A stretch of 64,000 bases of DNA from Paenibacillus sp. J23TS9 (GCF_018403225.1 NZ_BOSG01000001.1:310001-374000); one strand, 5' to 3'; shown: positions 27,211 to 36,285, numbered from the stretch's first letter. Notes: generated from the sequence alone by a model not told the origin. Numbers and translations are program-made.

Positions 27211-28632
27211 ATGAAGCATCCAGAGTCTTACAGGGATCAGGAAGTCATCGTACTGGGATTGGCCAAGAGCGGTGTACAAGTCGCCAAGGTTCTGCACAGT
27301 TACGGTGCGGTTGTAACGGTTAATGATCAAAAAGACAGAGAACAATGCCCCGAAGCCGGGGAACTGGAGTCATTGGGGATTTCCGTCATTTGCGGCGGTC
27401 ATCCGGATAATCTGGTTCATCCCGGTATTTCTCTGCTTGTCAAAAATCCGGGTATTCCATACAGGGTTCAGCCCATACAAAAAGCACTGGAGCTTGGAAT
27501 TGAAGTTGTGACTGAGGTAGAGGTCGCTTATCATATCTGCAATGCTCCGATTATCGGGATTACCGGCTCCAACGGTAAGACGACGACGACAACCTGGGTT
27601 GGTCAAATGCTGGAAGAGGTCGGAATGCGTCCTATTGTGGCCGGAAATATCGGAACACCGCTTTGTGAAGCAGCCCAAAATGCGGTTGCCGGCAATTGGA
27701 TGGTTACAGAACTGAGCAGCTTTCAGTTAAAAGGCACGGAGGAATTCAGACCGCGTATCGGATGCTTGTTGAATGTGGCAGAAACGCATCTGGATTATCA
27801 TGGAGGCATGGAAGACTATGTTTCCTCCAAAGCAAAAATGTTTGCCAACATGGGAGAAGGAGATACCGCAGTCCTCAATTGGGATGATTCAACCTGCCGT
27901 GAGCTCGTTCCCTACATCAAAGCGAAGCTGCTACCCTTCTCTACCAATGAAGAATTGGTAGAAGGTGTTTATGTCAGTCCGCCTTTCATTCCTGATGTAG
28001 AGGATTCAGTATCACGGAAAATCGTATACCGTGATGAACATGGTCAAATTACGGATATCATCCCCGTGGAGGAAGTCGGTATTCCAGGTCGCTTTAACAT
28101 CGCAAATGCGGCTGCCGCCTGCGCCATATCCATTGCTGCCGGCGCACCTGCCGATCGTTTGAGCGGCCCATTGTCCTCCTTCCGCGGCGTTGAACACCGA
28201 TTGGAATATGTGATGAATCTTCATGGAGTCGCTTTTTATAATAATTCCAAAGCTACGAATTCCAAAGCGACAACCATGGCGTTGACTTCCTTTCATGAGC
28301 CGATTGTATTGATTGCCGGCGGTTTGGACCGCGGCTCGGATTATATGGAGCTGATGGCGGTACTGTCCGAGCGGGTTAAAGCAATTGTCGTTTTTGGCCA
28401 AACAGCGCAAAAAATTGCCAAAGTAGCGGAAATCGCGGGATTAAAGCATATTGTCATCGTCGATAATGAGGAGGACGCCGCCAACACGCTCCGGTCAGCC
28501 GTAAAAGAAGCCGCAGCTGCTGCAGAGGCTGGGGATATCGTGCTTTTATCTCCTGCTTGTGCCAGCTGGGACATGTTTACTTCATATGAAGAGCGCGGAC
28601 GCATTTTTAAAGAGGCGGTGCATAATCTTTAA
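27211..28632 (+). CDS. murD: UDP-MurNAc-L-alanine:D-glutamate ligase MurD
   Basis: A 473-residue Mur ligase adding D-glutamate, the second residue of the stem peptide. N-terminal UDP-binding fold begins VIVLGLAKSGVQVAKVL; ATP loop GITGSNGKTTTTTW near residue 115; NNSKATNSKAT near 345 and AGGLDRGSDY near 370 are MurD-specific. It is cytoplasmic and lies between mraY and spoVE as expected. Confidence 0.95.
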   Translation: MKHPESYRDQEVIVLGLAKSGVQVAKVLHSYGAVVTVNDQKDREQCPEAGELESLGISVICGGHPDNLVHPGISLLVKNPGIPYRVQPIQKALELGIEVVTEVEVAYHICNAPIIGITGSNGKTTTTTWVGQMLEEVGMRPIVAGNIGTPLCEAAQNAVAGNWMVTELSSFQLKGTEEFRPRIGCLLNVAETHLDYHGGMEDYVSSKAKMFANMGEGDTAVLNWDDSTCRELVPYIKAKLLPFSTNEELVEGVYVSPPFIPDVEDSVSRKIVYRDEHGQITDIIPVEEVGIPGRFNIANAAAACAISIAAGAPADRLSGPLSSFRGVEHRLEYVMNLHGVAFYNNSKATNSKATTMALTSFHEPIVLIAGGLDRGSDYMELMAVLSERVKAIVVFGQTAQKIAKVAEIAGLKHIVIVDNEEDAANTLRSAVKEAAAAAEAGDIVLLSPACASWDMFTSYEERGRIFKEAVHNL

Positions 28633-28681
28633 GTAGGGGGGTGGATAAGCCCCTACTTTCTCTGCAAAAGGTGGCCTCTTC

Positions 28682-29779
28682 ATGAACAAGACACGCCCGG
28701 CGCCGGATTTGTGGCTTTTTCTCTGTATTTTGGGTTTGCTCACAATCGGCATGATCATGGTATACAGCGCAGGCTCGGTACTGGCCTTTCACAATTATGG
28801 TGACTCTTTCTATTTCGTTAAACGCCAGATGCTATTTGCTGTATTGGGACTTGTGGCTATGTTTTTTACAGCAAGCTTGGATTTTCGCGTGTGGAAAAAG
28901 TATGCTAAGGTAGGACTGATTGTGTGCTTCGTGCTTCTGGTTATCGTGTTGATACCCGGAATCGGTAACGTACGCGGAGGTGCCCGAAGCTGGCTTGGTA
29001 TCAGTTCCTTTGGCATTCAGCCTTCCGAGTTTATGAAGCTGGGCATGATTCTGTTTCTCTCCAAATGGCTGAGCAGCGAAGAGTGGGATGTCACCAAATT
29101 CGGCAAAGGTCTTTTGCCGCCGCTGGGACTGATTGGCCTGGCCTTCGGCTTGATCATGCTTCAGCCAGATCTGGGTACAGGCACTGTCATGCTTGGAGCG
29201 GCCATGATGATTATTTTTACGGCTGGTGCGCGTCTGAGACATTTGGGTATGCTTGGGCTTGCCGGAGCCGCCGGATTTGTCGGACTCATTATTGCGGCAC
29301 CATACCGTCTTAAGCGGATAACCGCATTTCTTGATCCATGGTCTGACCCGCTTGGTGCAGGCTATCAAATTATACAATCTCTATATGCTATCGGCCCTGG
29401 GGGGCTTGGTGGTCTGGGACTCGGAATGAGCCGTCAAAAGTACAGCTATGTTCCGGAGCCGCAGACGGACTTTATCTTTTCTATTTTGGCCGAAGAGCTG
29501 GGTTTCATTGGCGGGCTGATTGTACTGCTGCTGTTTTTGATCCTGGTCTGGCGGGGCATGCGCGTTGCGATGACGATTCCTGATCGTTTTGGCAGTTTGC
29601 TAGCGGTAGGCATTGTCGGCATGGTCGCTGTTCAGGTTGTCATTAATATCGGTGTTGTTATCGGACTCATGCCGGTAACGGGCATTACCCTACCGCTGAT
29701 CAGCTATGGCGGTTCATCGCTTACGCTGATGCTGACCGCTCTGGGCATTTTACTTAATCTATCACGATATGCGAGGTGA
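28682..29779 (+). CDS. spoVE: SpoVE/FtsW family lipid II polymerase
   Basis: A 365-residue SEDS glycosyltransferase with about ten membrane spans. The family motifs GGARSWLGISSFGIQPSEF (about residues 98-116), the DPWSDPLGAGYQIIQSLYAIGPGG stretch and the C-terminal PLISYGGSS are intact. In Bacillus the gene between murD and murG is spoVE, which works with SpoVD in cortex synthesis; no other ftsW is in this window, so the copy could also serve vegetative division. AAAGGTGG precedes the ATG. Confidence 0.9.
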   Translation: MNKTRPAPDLWLFLCILGLLTIGMIMVYSAGSVLAFHNYGDSFYFVKRQMLFAVLGLVAMFFTASLDFRVWKKYAKVGLIVCFVLLVIVLIPGIGNVRGGARSWLGISSFGIQPSEFMKLGMILFLSKWLSSEEWDVTKFGKGLLPPLGLIGLAFGLIMLQPDLGTGTVMLGAAMMIIFTAGARLRHLGMLGLAGAAGFVGLIIAAPYRLKRITAFLDPWSDPLGAGYQIIQSLYAIGPGGLGGLGLGMSRQKYSYVPEPQTDFIFSILAEELGFIGGLIVLLLFLILVWRGMRVAMTIPDRFGSLLAVGIVGMVAVQVVINIGVVIGLMPVTGITLPLISYGGSSLTLMLTALGILLNLSRYAR

Positions 29780-29784
29780 TCAGC

Positions 29785-30894
29785 ATGCGCATCGTTCTAT
29801 CAGGCGGCGGCACCGGGGGACATATTTATCCGGCTGTCGCTGTTGCGAGGCAGTGTGAGGAAGAAGATCCTGATTCTACTTTTTTATATATTGGCGGAAC
29901 AAGAGGCTTGGAGAGCAAGCTGGTACCACAAGAGCAAATTCCTTTTCAATCCATTGACATTACCGGATTTCGTCGCAAGCTGTCTACGGACAACATCAAG
30001 ACAGTTATCCGTTTTTTAAAAGGCGTTAAAACATCCAAGAAGATGCTGGCCGAATTTAAGCCGGATGTCGTCATCGGTACTGGTGGTTATGTATGTGGTC
30101 CTGTCGTATATGCTGCGGCCAAGCTTGGCATTCCATGCATTATTCATGAACAGAATGCAATACCGGGCTTGACCAACAAGTTCCTCAGCAGGTATGTCAG
30201 CACGGTCGCGGTCAGTTTTGAAGGGTCAGAGCGTTCCTTCCCCAAAGCGAAGCGTGTTATTTATACAGGCAATCCGCGAGCTACTACCGTGCAGTCCGCT
30301 AACCGTGAACGCGGTTTTGCGACACTGGGCATCCCGATGAACAGTTCGGTTGTTCTCGTTGTCGGCGGCAGCCGCGGGGCGAAGGCCATCAATGATGCAA
30401 TGATCGATATGGCGCCACAGCTGGAGCAGCTGAAGCATATTCATTTTGTATATGTAACAGGCGAGAATTACTTCGAAAAGACGCGGGAAGAGATCCGCAG
30501 CAAGCTTGGCAGCATGCCAAACCATTTGCATGTCCTTCCCTATGTGCATAACATGCCAGAAGTGCTGGCAGCGACATCACTGATCGTCAACCGGGCGGGA
30601 GCATCCTTCCTGGCTGAAATTACATCACTGGGTATTCCGTCCATTCTCATTCCGTCTCCGAATGTCACGAATAACCATCAAGAGGCTAATGCGAGACAGC
30701 TGGAGAAGGCGGGAGCTGCCAAAGTCATTCTGGAAAAGGATTTATCGGGAAAACGCCTCTATCAGTCTATCGGGGAGATTATGGGTGATATCCGAGTACA
30801 GCAGGGAATGTCCGAGCAGTCCCGAAGTCTTGGAAAGCCAGACTCCGCCAATCTGATCGTTGAAGAAATGCGCCGTCTTACGGCAGGCCGCTGA
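29785..30894 (+). CDS. murG: UDP-GlcNAc:undecaprenyl-PP-MurNAc-pentapeptide GlcNAc transferase MurG
   Basis: A 369-residue peripheral membrane GT-B glycosyltransferase making lipid II from lipid I. The N-terminal glycine loop is SGGGTGGHIYPA; GTGGYVCGPVVYAA and IIHEQNAIPGLTN follow, with the UDP-GlcNAc site NRAGASFLAEI and PSPNVTNNHQEANAR in the C-terminal lobe. GAGGTG at 29773-29778 is well spaced for ATG 29785; a GTG three codons earlier lies within that site. After murG the cluster is interrupted by a murB remnant. Confidence 0.95.
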   Translation: MRIVLSGGGTGGHIYPAVAVARQCEEEDPDSTFLYIGGTRGLESKLVPQEQIPFQSIDITGFRRKLSTDNIKTVIRFLKGVKTSKKMLAEFKPDVVIGTGGYVCGPVVYAAAKLGIPCIIHEQNAIPGLTNKFLSRYVSTVAVSFEGSERSFPKAKRVIYTGNPRATTVQSANRERGFATLGIPMNSSVVLVVGGSRGAKAINDAMIDMAPQLEQLKHIHFVYVTGENYFEKTREEIRSKLGSMPNHLHVLPYVHNMPEVLAATSLIVNRAGASFLAEITSLGIPSILIPSPNVTNNHQEANARQLEKAGAAKVILEKDLSGKRLYQSIGEIMGDIRVQQGMSEQSRSLGKPDSANLIVEEMRRLTAGR

Positions 30895-30950
30895 AAGGGC
30901 TGGGCGATTGTCACACACCGGGTACGCAGTACATAAGATACTCTATGATC

Positions 30951-31269
30951 GTGACAATCACCATGGAATCGCCGGCCCCTAGGATTGGACTTTAAGCCCA
31001 TCTAAAGCTTTAGCGGATGTCATTACGTTTGGATGGTAGACAACGGTTGGATATCCGAGCCGCTTGCCGCAAAAAGCTGTATCCATATGCCGGAGCCCAC
31101 GGGCCTGATGTGTCACGCAAAATAAGTCCGCTGAGATTGTACTGGATTCACACCGGTCAAACGACAGCAGAGGACGTTCTCACTCCAATGTATTCTGCTT
31201 CGGAGCTAATAAAGCTCTGAACGGGTATCACAGCTGATGCCTGAGTCGAATGCGGCGGTTGAGGGGTAA
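30951..31269 (+). pseudogene. murB: decayed murB (UDP-N-acetylenolpyruvoylglucosamine reductase) remnant
   Basis: This interval between murG and murA has no intact gene, but three blocks of MurB can be read in order. (1) 30968-31024: IAGP*DWTLSPSKALADVI, matching the N-terminal KIGGPADxLVEPSSxxALxxVI region, with an internal stop. (2) 31089-31118: AGAHGPDVSR, matching MurB MNAGAHGSDVSR, then KSAEIVLDS at 31124-31150 in a shifted frame, then TG..TAED near 31151-31175 back in the first frame; upstream GGATATCCG...GCTGTATCCAT resembles the GIPG..GGAVYM codons. (3) Possibly 31231-31269: QLMPE...VEG stop, as at the MurB C-terminus. About 600 nt of a normal 900-nt murB are missing. The position matches murG-murB in Bacillus. 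Confidence 0.78.
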
Positions 31270-31285
31270 ACTCGGAGGTGATACA

Positions 31286-32569
31286 TTGGACAAATTGGTG
31301 ATTGAGGGTGGCAAATCCCTATCAGGAACCATACGTATCCATGGAGCAAAAAATGCAGCTTTGCCTATTCTGGCAGCGAGCTTGCTGGCCGCAGGCAAGG
31401 TTCAGCTGAGCAATGTCCCCCGTCTTCTGGATATTGAAGTGATGCTGGACATCCTGGATCGGATCGGCTGCACGACTTTGCATGATCAGGAGACGGTTGT
31501 TGTGGATACGTCGTCCGCCAATTCGTTTCATGTACCGGAAGACTTAATGAAGCAAATGCGTTCCTCTATTTTTCTAATGGGACCTTTGCTTGCGAGGTTT
31601 GGAGAGGTTGCTGTCTATCAGCCTGGTGGCTGTGCCATCGGCGAACGCAAAATCGACCTTCATCTTCGGGGACTTAAAGCGCTTGGCGCTGAAATTGAGG
31701 AGCTCGACCAGCAAATTATTTGCAGGGCCGAGAAACTGAAGGGGACCGATATCCATCTTGATTTTCCGAGTGTGGGAGCAACCGAGAACATTATGATGGC
31801 GGCTGCCACGGCTGAAGGTACAACGACAATAACCAATGCGGCACGCGAGCCGGAAATTCAGGATTTGCAAAATTTTCTGAATGCCATGGGGGCAAGCATC
31901 ATCGGGGCGGGAACGGATACAATCACAATCCAGGGCGTAAGCCAGCTGTCACCGTGTTCGTACAGTATTATTCCTGACCGGATTGTGGCCGGAACCGTAA
32001 TGATTGCGGCCGCGGCAACACGGGGGAATGTTACGCTGACCCACTGCAATCCGGCGCATTTATCATCCTTGATCCACGTCCTCAAGCGGGCCGGTGTTCA
32101 AATCAGTATTTGCAATGATATAATGAATGTAAGCTGCATGAGCCGACCGAAAGCTGTCGAGCGTATCGTCACATCACCTTACCCGTCGTTTCCCACCGAT
32201 TTGCAGTCCCAGGTCATGGTGCTGCTGTCCTTGGCTGATGGTTTCAGTGTGATGAAAGAGACTGTTTTTGAAGGACGCTTTAAGCATGTGGATGAACTGA
32301 CAAGAATGGGTGCGGATATATCTATTGATCTAAGCTGCGCATTCATCCGCGGCGTGCAGCGCCTGTATGGTGCTACAGTAGAAGCGACGGATCTCAGGGC
32401 AGGAGCGGCTCTGGTTATCGCCGGACTCGCCGCCCAGGGAAAGACAATTGTTGAACAAGTGCATCACATTGACAGAGGTTATGAACATATTGAACAGCTT
32501 TTTCAAAAACTAGGGGCTGAGATTCACCGGTTTTCGCCAGTGCCCAAATCATTAGATTTAGCTAATTAA
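31286..32569 (+). CDS. murA: UDP-N-acetylglucosamine 1-carboxyvinyltransferase MurA
   Basis: A 427-residue enzyme catalysing the first committed step of peptidoglycan synthesis, transfer of enolpyruvate to UDP-GlcNAc. The N-terminus has GAKNAALPIL (Lys22-type motif); the catalytic Cys116 lies in QPGGCAIGERKIDLH and is the fosfomycin target, so no natural Asp substitution is present. The start is TTG with GGAGGTGAT just upstream; a 12-codon longer frame would run into the murB remnant. A perfect 28-bp palindrome follows the gene. Confidence 0.93.
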   Translation: MDKLVIEGGKSLSGTIRIHGAKNAALPILAASLLAAGKVQLSNVPRLLDIEVMLDILDRIGCTTLHDQETVVVDTSSANSFHVPEDLMKQMRSSIFLMGPLLARFGEVAVYQPGGCAIGERKIDLHLRGLKALGAEIEELDQQIICRAEKLKGTDIHLDFPSVGATENIMMAAATAEGTTTITNAAREPEIQDLQNFLNAMGASIIGAGTDTITIQGVSQLSPCSYSIIPDRIVAGTVMIAAAATRGNVTLTHCNPAHLSSLIHVLKRAGVQISICNDIMNVSCMSRPKAVERIVTSPYPSFPTDLQSQVMVLLSLADGFSVMKETVFEGRFKHVDELTRMGADISIDLSCAFIRGVQRLYGATVEATDLRAGAALVIAGLAAQGKTIVEQVHHIDRGYEHIEQLFQKLGAEIHRFSPVPKSLDLAN

Positions 32570-32576
32570 CACCAAG

Positions 32577-32604
32577 CTTATCCCCTCTGATCAGAGGGGA
32601 TAAG
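32577..32604. repeat. perfect 28-bp palindrome between murA and divIB
   Basis: CTTATCCCCTCTGA and its exact reverse complement abut, with no unpaired spacer. It starts 8 nt after the murA stop and ends 23 nt before divIB. There is no T run after it, so it is not a standard intrinsic terminator; it could be an operator, an mRNA stabilising hairpin or a short mobile palindrome. Confidence 0.85.
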
Positions 32605-32627
32605 AGGTATTTTGTGGAGAGAATCCT

Positions 32628-33398
32628 ATGCCAAAAGCTCATATTCCCGTTTTAAAAGAGAACAAGCCCAAGAGAAGAGCCAGCCGGAGAATCATTGCTA
32701 TTCTGCTGCTTTTGTTTGTTGCGATCCTAGTAATCTTATTCTTTCGCTCACCCGTAAGCCAGGTGACGGAGATACAGTTTACAGGCAGCACGTTTTCCTC
32801 AAGGGAGCAGCTTTTGCAGGCCAGCGGGCTGAAGACGGGCACCCAGTATTTTGGTGTATCGCCGTCTAAGGTTGAGAGTCAGCTGTTACAAATTAAATCG
32901 ATTCAAAAGGCTGTAGTGGACAAGCATTTTCCCGGTAAAATCAGCGTCAGAATAGAAGAGTATCCTACAGTTGCCTACGAACTGGGTGCTGAGGGCAATC
33001 TTGATGCAATTCTCGCGAACGGGACCAAGGTCTCTGTGAACAGCAGTGGTATTGCCGTAGAAAAGCCTATTCTTACGAAATGGAACACATCTGATCCGAA
33101 TAAGGTGGAGCTGTGTAAAGTTCTCGGGAAGATTCCGAATGAGCTGACCTCAGACATATCGGAGATTATTCCATCACCGACCGCTTCTTTTCCGGACAGA
33201 ATCAAGCTGTATACAAGATCCCGATTTGTCGTCATCACTGCTATCTCGCTTTTGAGCGACAAGGTGGAATATCTGAACCAGGTCATCGAGACAGCCCAGC
33301 CGGGAACCATAACGATGCTGGAAGCCGATACGTATACACCTTTTCAACCTCTTGGCGAAGATGGAACAGACCAAAATGCCACTACTCATGACAATTAA
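32628..33398 (+). CDS. divIB: cell division protein DivIB/FtsQ
   Basis: A 256-residue bitopic division protein: basic cytoplasmic N-terminus (residues 1-22), one membrane span (IIAILLLLFVAILVILFF), then a POTRA domain (VTEIQFTGSTFSSREQLLQASGL, about 47-115) and a beta domain to about residue 230. It stabilises FtsL/DivIC and helps activate septal synthesis. GGAGAG lies before the ATG. In Bacillus divIB is followed by ylxW-ylxX-sbp before ftsA; those are absent here. Confidence 0.92.
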   Translation: MPKAHIPVLKENKPKRRASRRIIAILLLLFVAILVILFFRSPVSQVTEIQFTGSTFSSREQLLQASGLKTGTQYFGVSPSKVESQLLQIKSIQKAVVDKHFPGKISVRIEEYPTVAYELGAEGNLDAILANGTKVSVNSSGIAVEKPILTKWNTSDPNKVELCKVLGKIPNELTSDISEIIPSPTASFPDRIKLYTRSRFVVITAISLLSDKVEYLNQVIETAQPGTITMLEADTYTPFQPLGEDGTDQNATTHDN

Positions 33399-33670
33399 AA
33401 AATGCTACAATTGATTTTATGGGTTAACTGTATAGAATAAACTAAAATTTGTTTATCAAAATACCGATAAACGTTATCGGTAGGGGGAATCCCTGGTTTG
33501 TTCTATCTTGAAAACTCCCTCTTTTTTCTTCTGATTTTTACCCTGCTCTACTAAATGTTGGCAGCCGAAAAATTTGTAGAAAAAAGAGGGAAAGATTATT
33601 CTTTGTTGAATATGTAGAATTGAGTGTTTTATTTATTGGAAGTTATTTTATAAAACAGGAGGTGCCACGG
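33399..33670 (+). promoter_or_regulatory. ftsA upstream region with possible sigmaH promoter
   Basis: This 272-nt spacer precedes ftsA-ftsZ. It holds an 11-bp inverted repeat (CCCTCTTTTTT 33517-33527 with AAAAAAGAGGG 33580-33590). AGGGAAA (33587-33593) followed 14 nt later by GAAT (33608-33611) loosely resembles a sigmaH promoter, the type that boosts ftsAZ at sporulation in Bacillus. The match is weak and is an inference. Confidence 0.3.
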
Positions 33671-34948
33671 TTGAGCAACAATGACATCATTGTTAGTTTG
33701 GACATCGGTACATCCAAAGTTCGTGCTATTATTGGGGAAGTGAATAATGGAACCTTTAATATTATTGGAGTTGGATCTGCCGACTCGGAAGGAATACGTA
33801 AAGGTGCAATTGTAGATATTGACCAGACTGTACAATCCATCCGTAGTGCCGTTGATCATGCGGAACGTATGGTCGGTATTCAAATATCGGAGGTTTATGT
33901 CGGCATTTCGGGGAATCATATCGGACTTCAATCAAGCCACGGTGTTGTGGCAGTATCGAACGAGGATCGGGAAATTGGCGAGGAAGATATTGAACGTGTG
34001 CTTAAAGCCGCAGAGGTCGTAGCACTTCCGCCTGACCGGGAAATCATTGATGTAGTTGCAAAACAATACGTAGTAGATGGGCTGGAGGGAATTCAAGATC
34101 CGCGCGGCATGATTGGCGTCCGTCTGGAAGTGGAAGCCATCATCATTACCGGCGCTAAGACAGCTATACATAATCTTTTGCGCTGTGTTGAAAAATCAGG
34201 TCTTAAAATCAAGGATTTGGTTCTCATGTCCTTGGGGGCAGGGCAGCTTGCCTTGTCTAAAGACGAGAAAACGATGGGTTCTGTACTTGTTGATATCGGC
34301 GCCGGCTCTACAACGATCGCAATTTTCGAAGACGGAACCATGGTTTCAACTTCCACTTTGCCTATCGGCGGTGAATTTGTGACCAATGATATTGCTTATG
34401 GTCTGCGGACGCTTACGGATCAGGCAGAAAAGGTCAAACTGAAATATGGCTGTGCTTTGATGGCTGATGCCGCTCCTGATGTTACTTTCAAGGTGGTCCG
34501 CATCGGCAGTAACGTGGAAAAGGAATTTACCCAAGAAGATTTGGCGGCGATTGTTGAGCCACGTGTACAGGAAATTTTCCATCTGATTAGTGAAGAAGTG
34601 AAGCGTCTTGGTTACGCTGAGCTCCCAGGGGGTTATATACTTACTGGTGGCACTGTATCCATGCCGGGAGTATTACAGGTTGCCCAGGGCGAGCTTGCAG
34701 CATCCGTCAGAATTGCCGTGCCGGATTATATCGGCGTTCGCGACCCTGGTTATACCAGTGGCGTTGGCATTCTACATAACGTCATCCGCAGTATCCGTGT
34801 ACGCAGCGGCAGCAGCGCAAACGTGAGCAGTGCGGGCAACAAGAAAACAGTGAACCGCCCTAAAGCGAGTCCTGCTTCGAATCCGGAAACTGCCCAGAAA
34901 CCAGGCCTTATTGAACGATTGAAAAATATATTCAGTGATTTCATATAA
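33671..34948 (+). CDS. ftsA: cell division protein FtsA
   Basis: A 425-residue actin-like ATPase that tethers FtsZ to the membrane. It begins IIVSLDIGTSKVRAIIGEV (phosphate 1 motif), has VDIGAGSTTIAIFEDG (phosphate 2, near residue 205) and GGYILTGGTVSMPG (adenosine motif, near 325), and ends in an amphipathic helix (PGLIERLKNIFSDFI) that serves as membrane anchor. The start is TTG with AGGAGGTG upstream; a 17-codon longer frame lacks a site. ftsZ follows 63 nt later. Confidence 0.95.
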   Translation: MSNNDIIVSLDIGTSKVRAIIGEVNNGTFNIIGVGSADSEGIRKGAIVDIDQTVQSIRSAVDHAERMVGIQISEVYVGISGNHIGLQSSHGVVAVSNEDREIGEEDIERVLKAAEVVALPPDREIIDVVAKQYVVDGLEGIQDPRGMIGVRLEVEAIIITGAKTAIHNLLRCVEKSGLKIKDLVLMSLGAGQLALSKDEKTMGSVLVDIGAGSTTIAIFEDGTMVSTSTLPIGGEFVTNDIAYGLRTLTDQAEKVKLKYGCALMADAAPDVTFKVVRIGSNVEKEFTQEDLAAIVEPRVQEIFHLISEEVKRLGYAELPGGYILTGGTVSMPGVLQVAQGELAASVRIAVPDYIGVRDPGYTSGVGILHNVIRSIRVRSGSSANVSSAGNKKTVNRPKASPASNPETAQKPGLIERLKNIFSDFI

Positions 34949-35011
34949 GCAGGTTCCACAATGAATTAGTGGACGGGCCATTCATGCACAATGAGGGGGA
35001 GATGGGAAAAT

Positions 35012-36124
35012 ATGTTGGAATTTGATTTTGAAATGGAGAGCTTGGCTCAGATTAAAGTAATAGGTGTGGGTGGCGGCGGAAGCAATGCTGTCAACCGTAT
35101 GATCGAGAATGGCGTTCAAGGTGTGGAATTCATTACCGTGAATACAGACGCTCAAGCTTTGCATATGGCCAAATCGGAACATAAACTGCAAATCGGGGAT
35201 AAACTGACTCGCGGTCTTGGTGCCGGAGCCAACCCAGAAGTGGGAAAAAAGGCGGCCGAAGAGTCGCGTGATCTGATTATGAACACCCTTAAGGGTGCTG
35301 ACATGGTGTTTGTTACCGCAGGTATGGGTGGTGGTACCGGAACAGGTGCTGCTCCAGTGATCGCAGAGATCGCCAAGGAATGCGGAGCATTGACCGTAGG
35401 CGTGGTGACTCGCCCGTTTACTTTTGAGGGACGCAAGCGTTCCTCTCAAGCCGAGCTGGGCATTGAAGGTCTGAAAGAAAAGGTCGATACGCTTATTGTT
35501 ATTCCGAACGACCGACTTTTAGAAATCGTTGACAAGAAAACGCCGATGATAGAAGCGTTCCGGGAAGCAGATAATGTGCTTCGTCAAGCCGTACAAGGCA
35601 TCTCCGACTTGATCCAGGTTCCTGGTCTGATCAACCTTGACTTTGCCGACGTGAAAACGATCATGACTGAACGCGGTTCAGCTTTGATGGGGATTGGACT
35701 TGCAACAGGCGAGAACCGCGCAGCTGAGGCTGCACGTAAAGCAATCATGAGTCCGCTGCTGGAGACTTCGATTGAAGGAGCACGCGGCGTCATCATGAAT
35801 ATTACGGGCGGTGCCAACCTGTCACTTTACGAAGTGAATGAGGCGGCAGAGATCGTCACTTCGGCATCAGACCCGGAAGTGAACATGATCTTCGGTGCGA
35901 TCATTGAAGAAAGCATGAAAGACGAAATTAAAGTAACGGTTATTGCTACCGGGTTTGATCATCGTGGTGCTCCAACCGCGCCTCCTCGCAAGCCGGGAGT
36001 AGCGCCATCCGAGCCTACAGACAACCGCAGCAATGCGAATAACCTTCGTCCGTTCGGCAACCAGGGCGGCAGCGATCAGCTGGACATTCCGACATTCCTG
36101 CGGAATCGTTCACGCAAGGACTAA
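35012..36124 (+). CDS. ftsZ: cell division protein FtsZ
   Basis: A 370-residue tubulin-like GTPase forming the division ring. The GTP-binding glycine loops [16 protein letters not shown] and the tubulin signature [16 protein letters not shown] are intact; the T7-type loop [11 protein letters not shown] is near residue 205. The tail after residue 315 is a disordered Pro/Asn-rich linker ending in the conserved peptide [14 protein letters not shown] that binds FtsA and SepF. GAGGGGGAGATGGG precedes the ATG. A strong terminator follows. Confidence 0.97.
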   Translation: MLEFDFEMESLAQIKVIGVGGGGSNAVNRMIENGVQGVEFITVNTDAQALHMAKSEHKLQIGDKLTRGLGAGANPEVGKKAAEESRDLIMNTLKGADMVFVTAGMGGGTGTGAAPVIAEIAKECGALTVGVVTRPFTFEGRKRSSQAELGIEGLKEKVDTLIVIPNDRLLEIVDKKTPMIEAFREADNVLRQAVQGISDLIQVPGLINLDFADVKTIMTERGSALMGIGLATGENRAAEAARKAIMSPLLETSIEGARGVIMNITGGANLSLYEVNEAAEIVTSASDPEVNMIFGAIIEESMKDEIKVTVIATGFDHRGAPTAPPRKPGVAPSEPTDNRSNANNLRPFGNQGGSDQLDIPTFLRNRSRKD

Positions 36125-36145
36125 TTGTATACGACATTTAAAACC

Positions 36146-36182
36146 AAGACCCGCATTCCTATCGGAAATCGCGGGTCTTTTT
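36146..36182 (+). terminator. intrinsic terminator after ftsZ
   Basis: AAGACCCGC (36146-36154) pairs with GCGGGTCTT (36171-36179); an inner ATTCC/GGAAT pairing extends the stem, and a T run follows. It closes the dcw transcript before the sporulation-controlled spoIIGA unit. Confidence 0.93.
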
Positions 36183-36218
36183 ATTGTCGTCTCCTTCTCC
36201 TCTAAAACCCTACGGAAC

Positions 36219-36285
36219 TCGACAAAAAAAGTTGAGGTCTTACCCCCAATTTTAGACAGACTTTGGATACCATTCTTTTTATACT
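36219..36285 (+). promoter_or_regulatory. spoIIG-type promoter with Spo0A-like boxes
   Basis: TAGACA (36253-36258) and TATACT (36280-36285) are separated by 21 nt, close to the unusual 22-nt spacer of the Spo0A-activated spoIIG promoter of Bacillus subtilis. Two sequences resemble reverse-oriented 0A boxes: TCGACAAA at 36219-36226 (TTTGTCGA on the other strand) and TTAGACA at 36252-36258 (TGTCTAA), the latter overlapping the -35 element as in spoIIG. Inferred by analogy. Confidence 0.6.

Noticed and set aside
31017..31220. 67-codon open frame between murG and murA as a separate small gene
   Set aside because: Its sequence contains MurB-like AGAHGPDVSR and TAED fragments, and the neighbouring frame continues the MurB match; better explained as the murB remnant.
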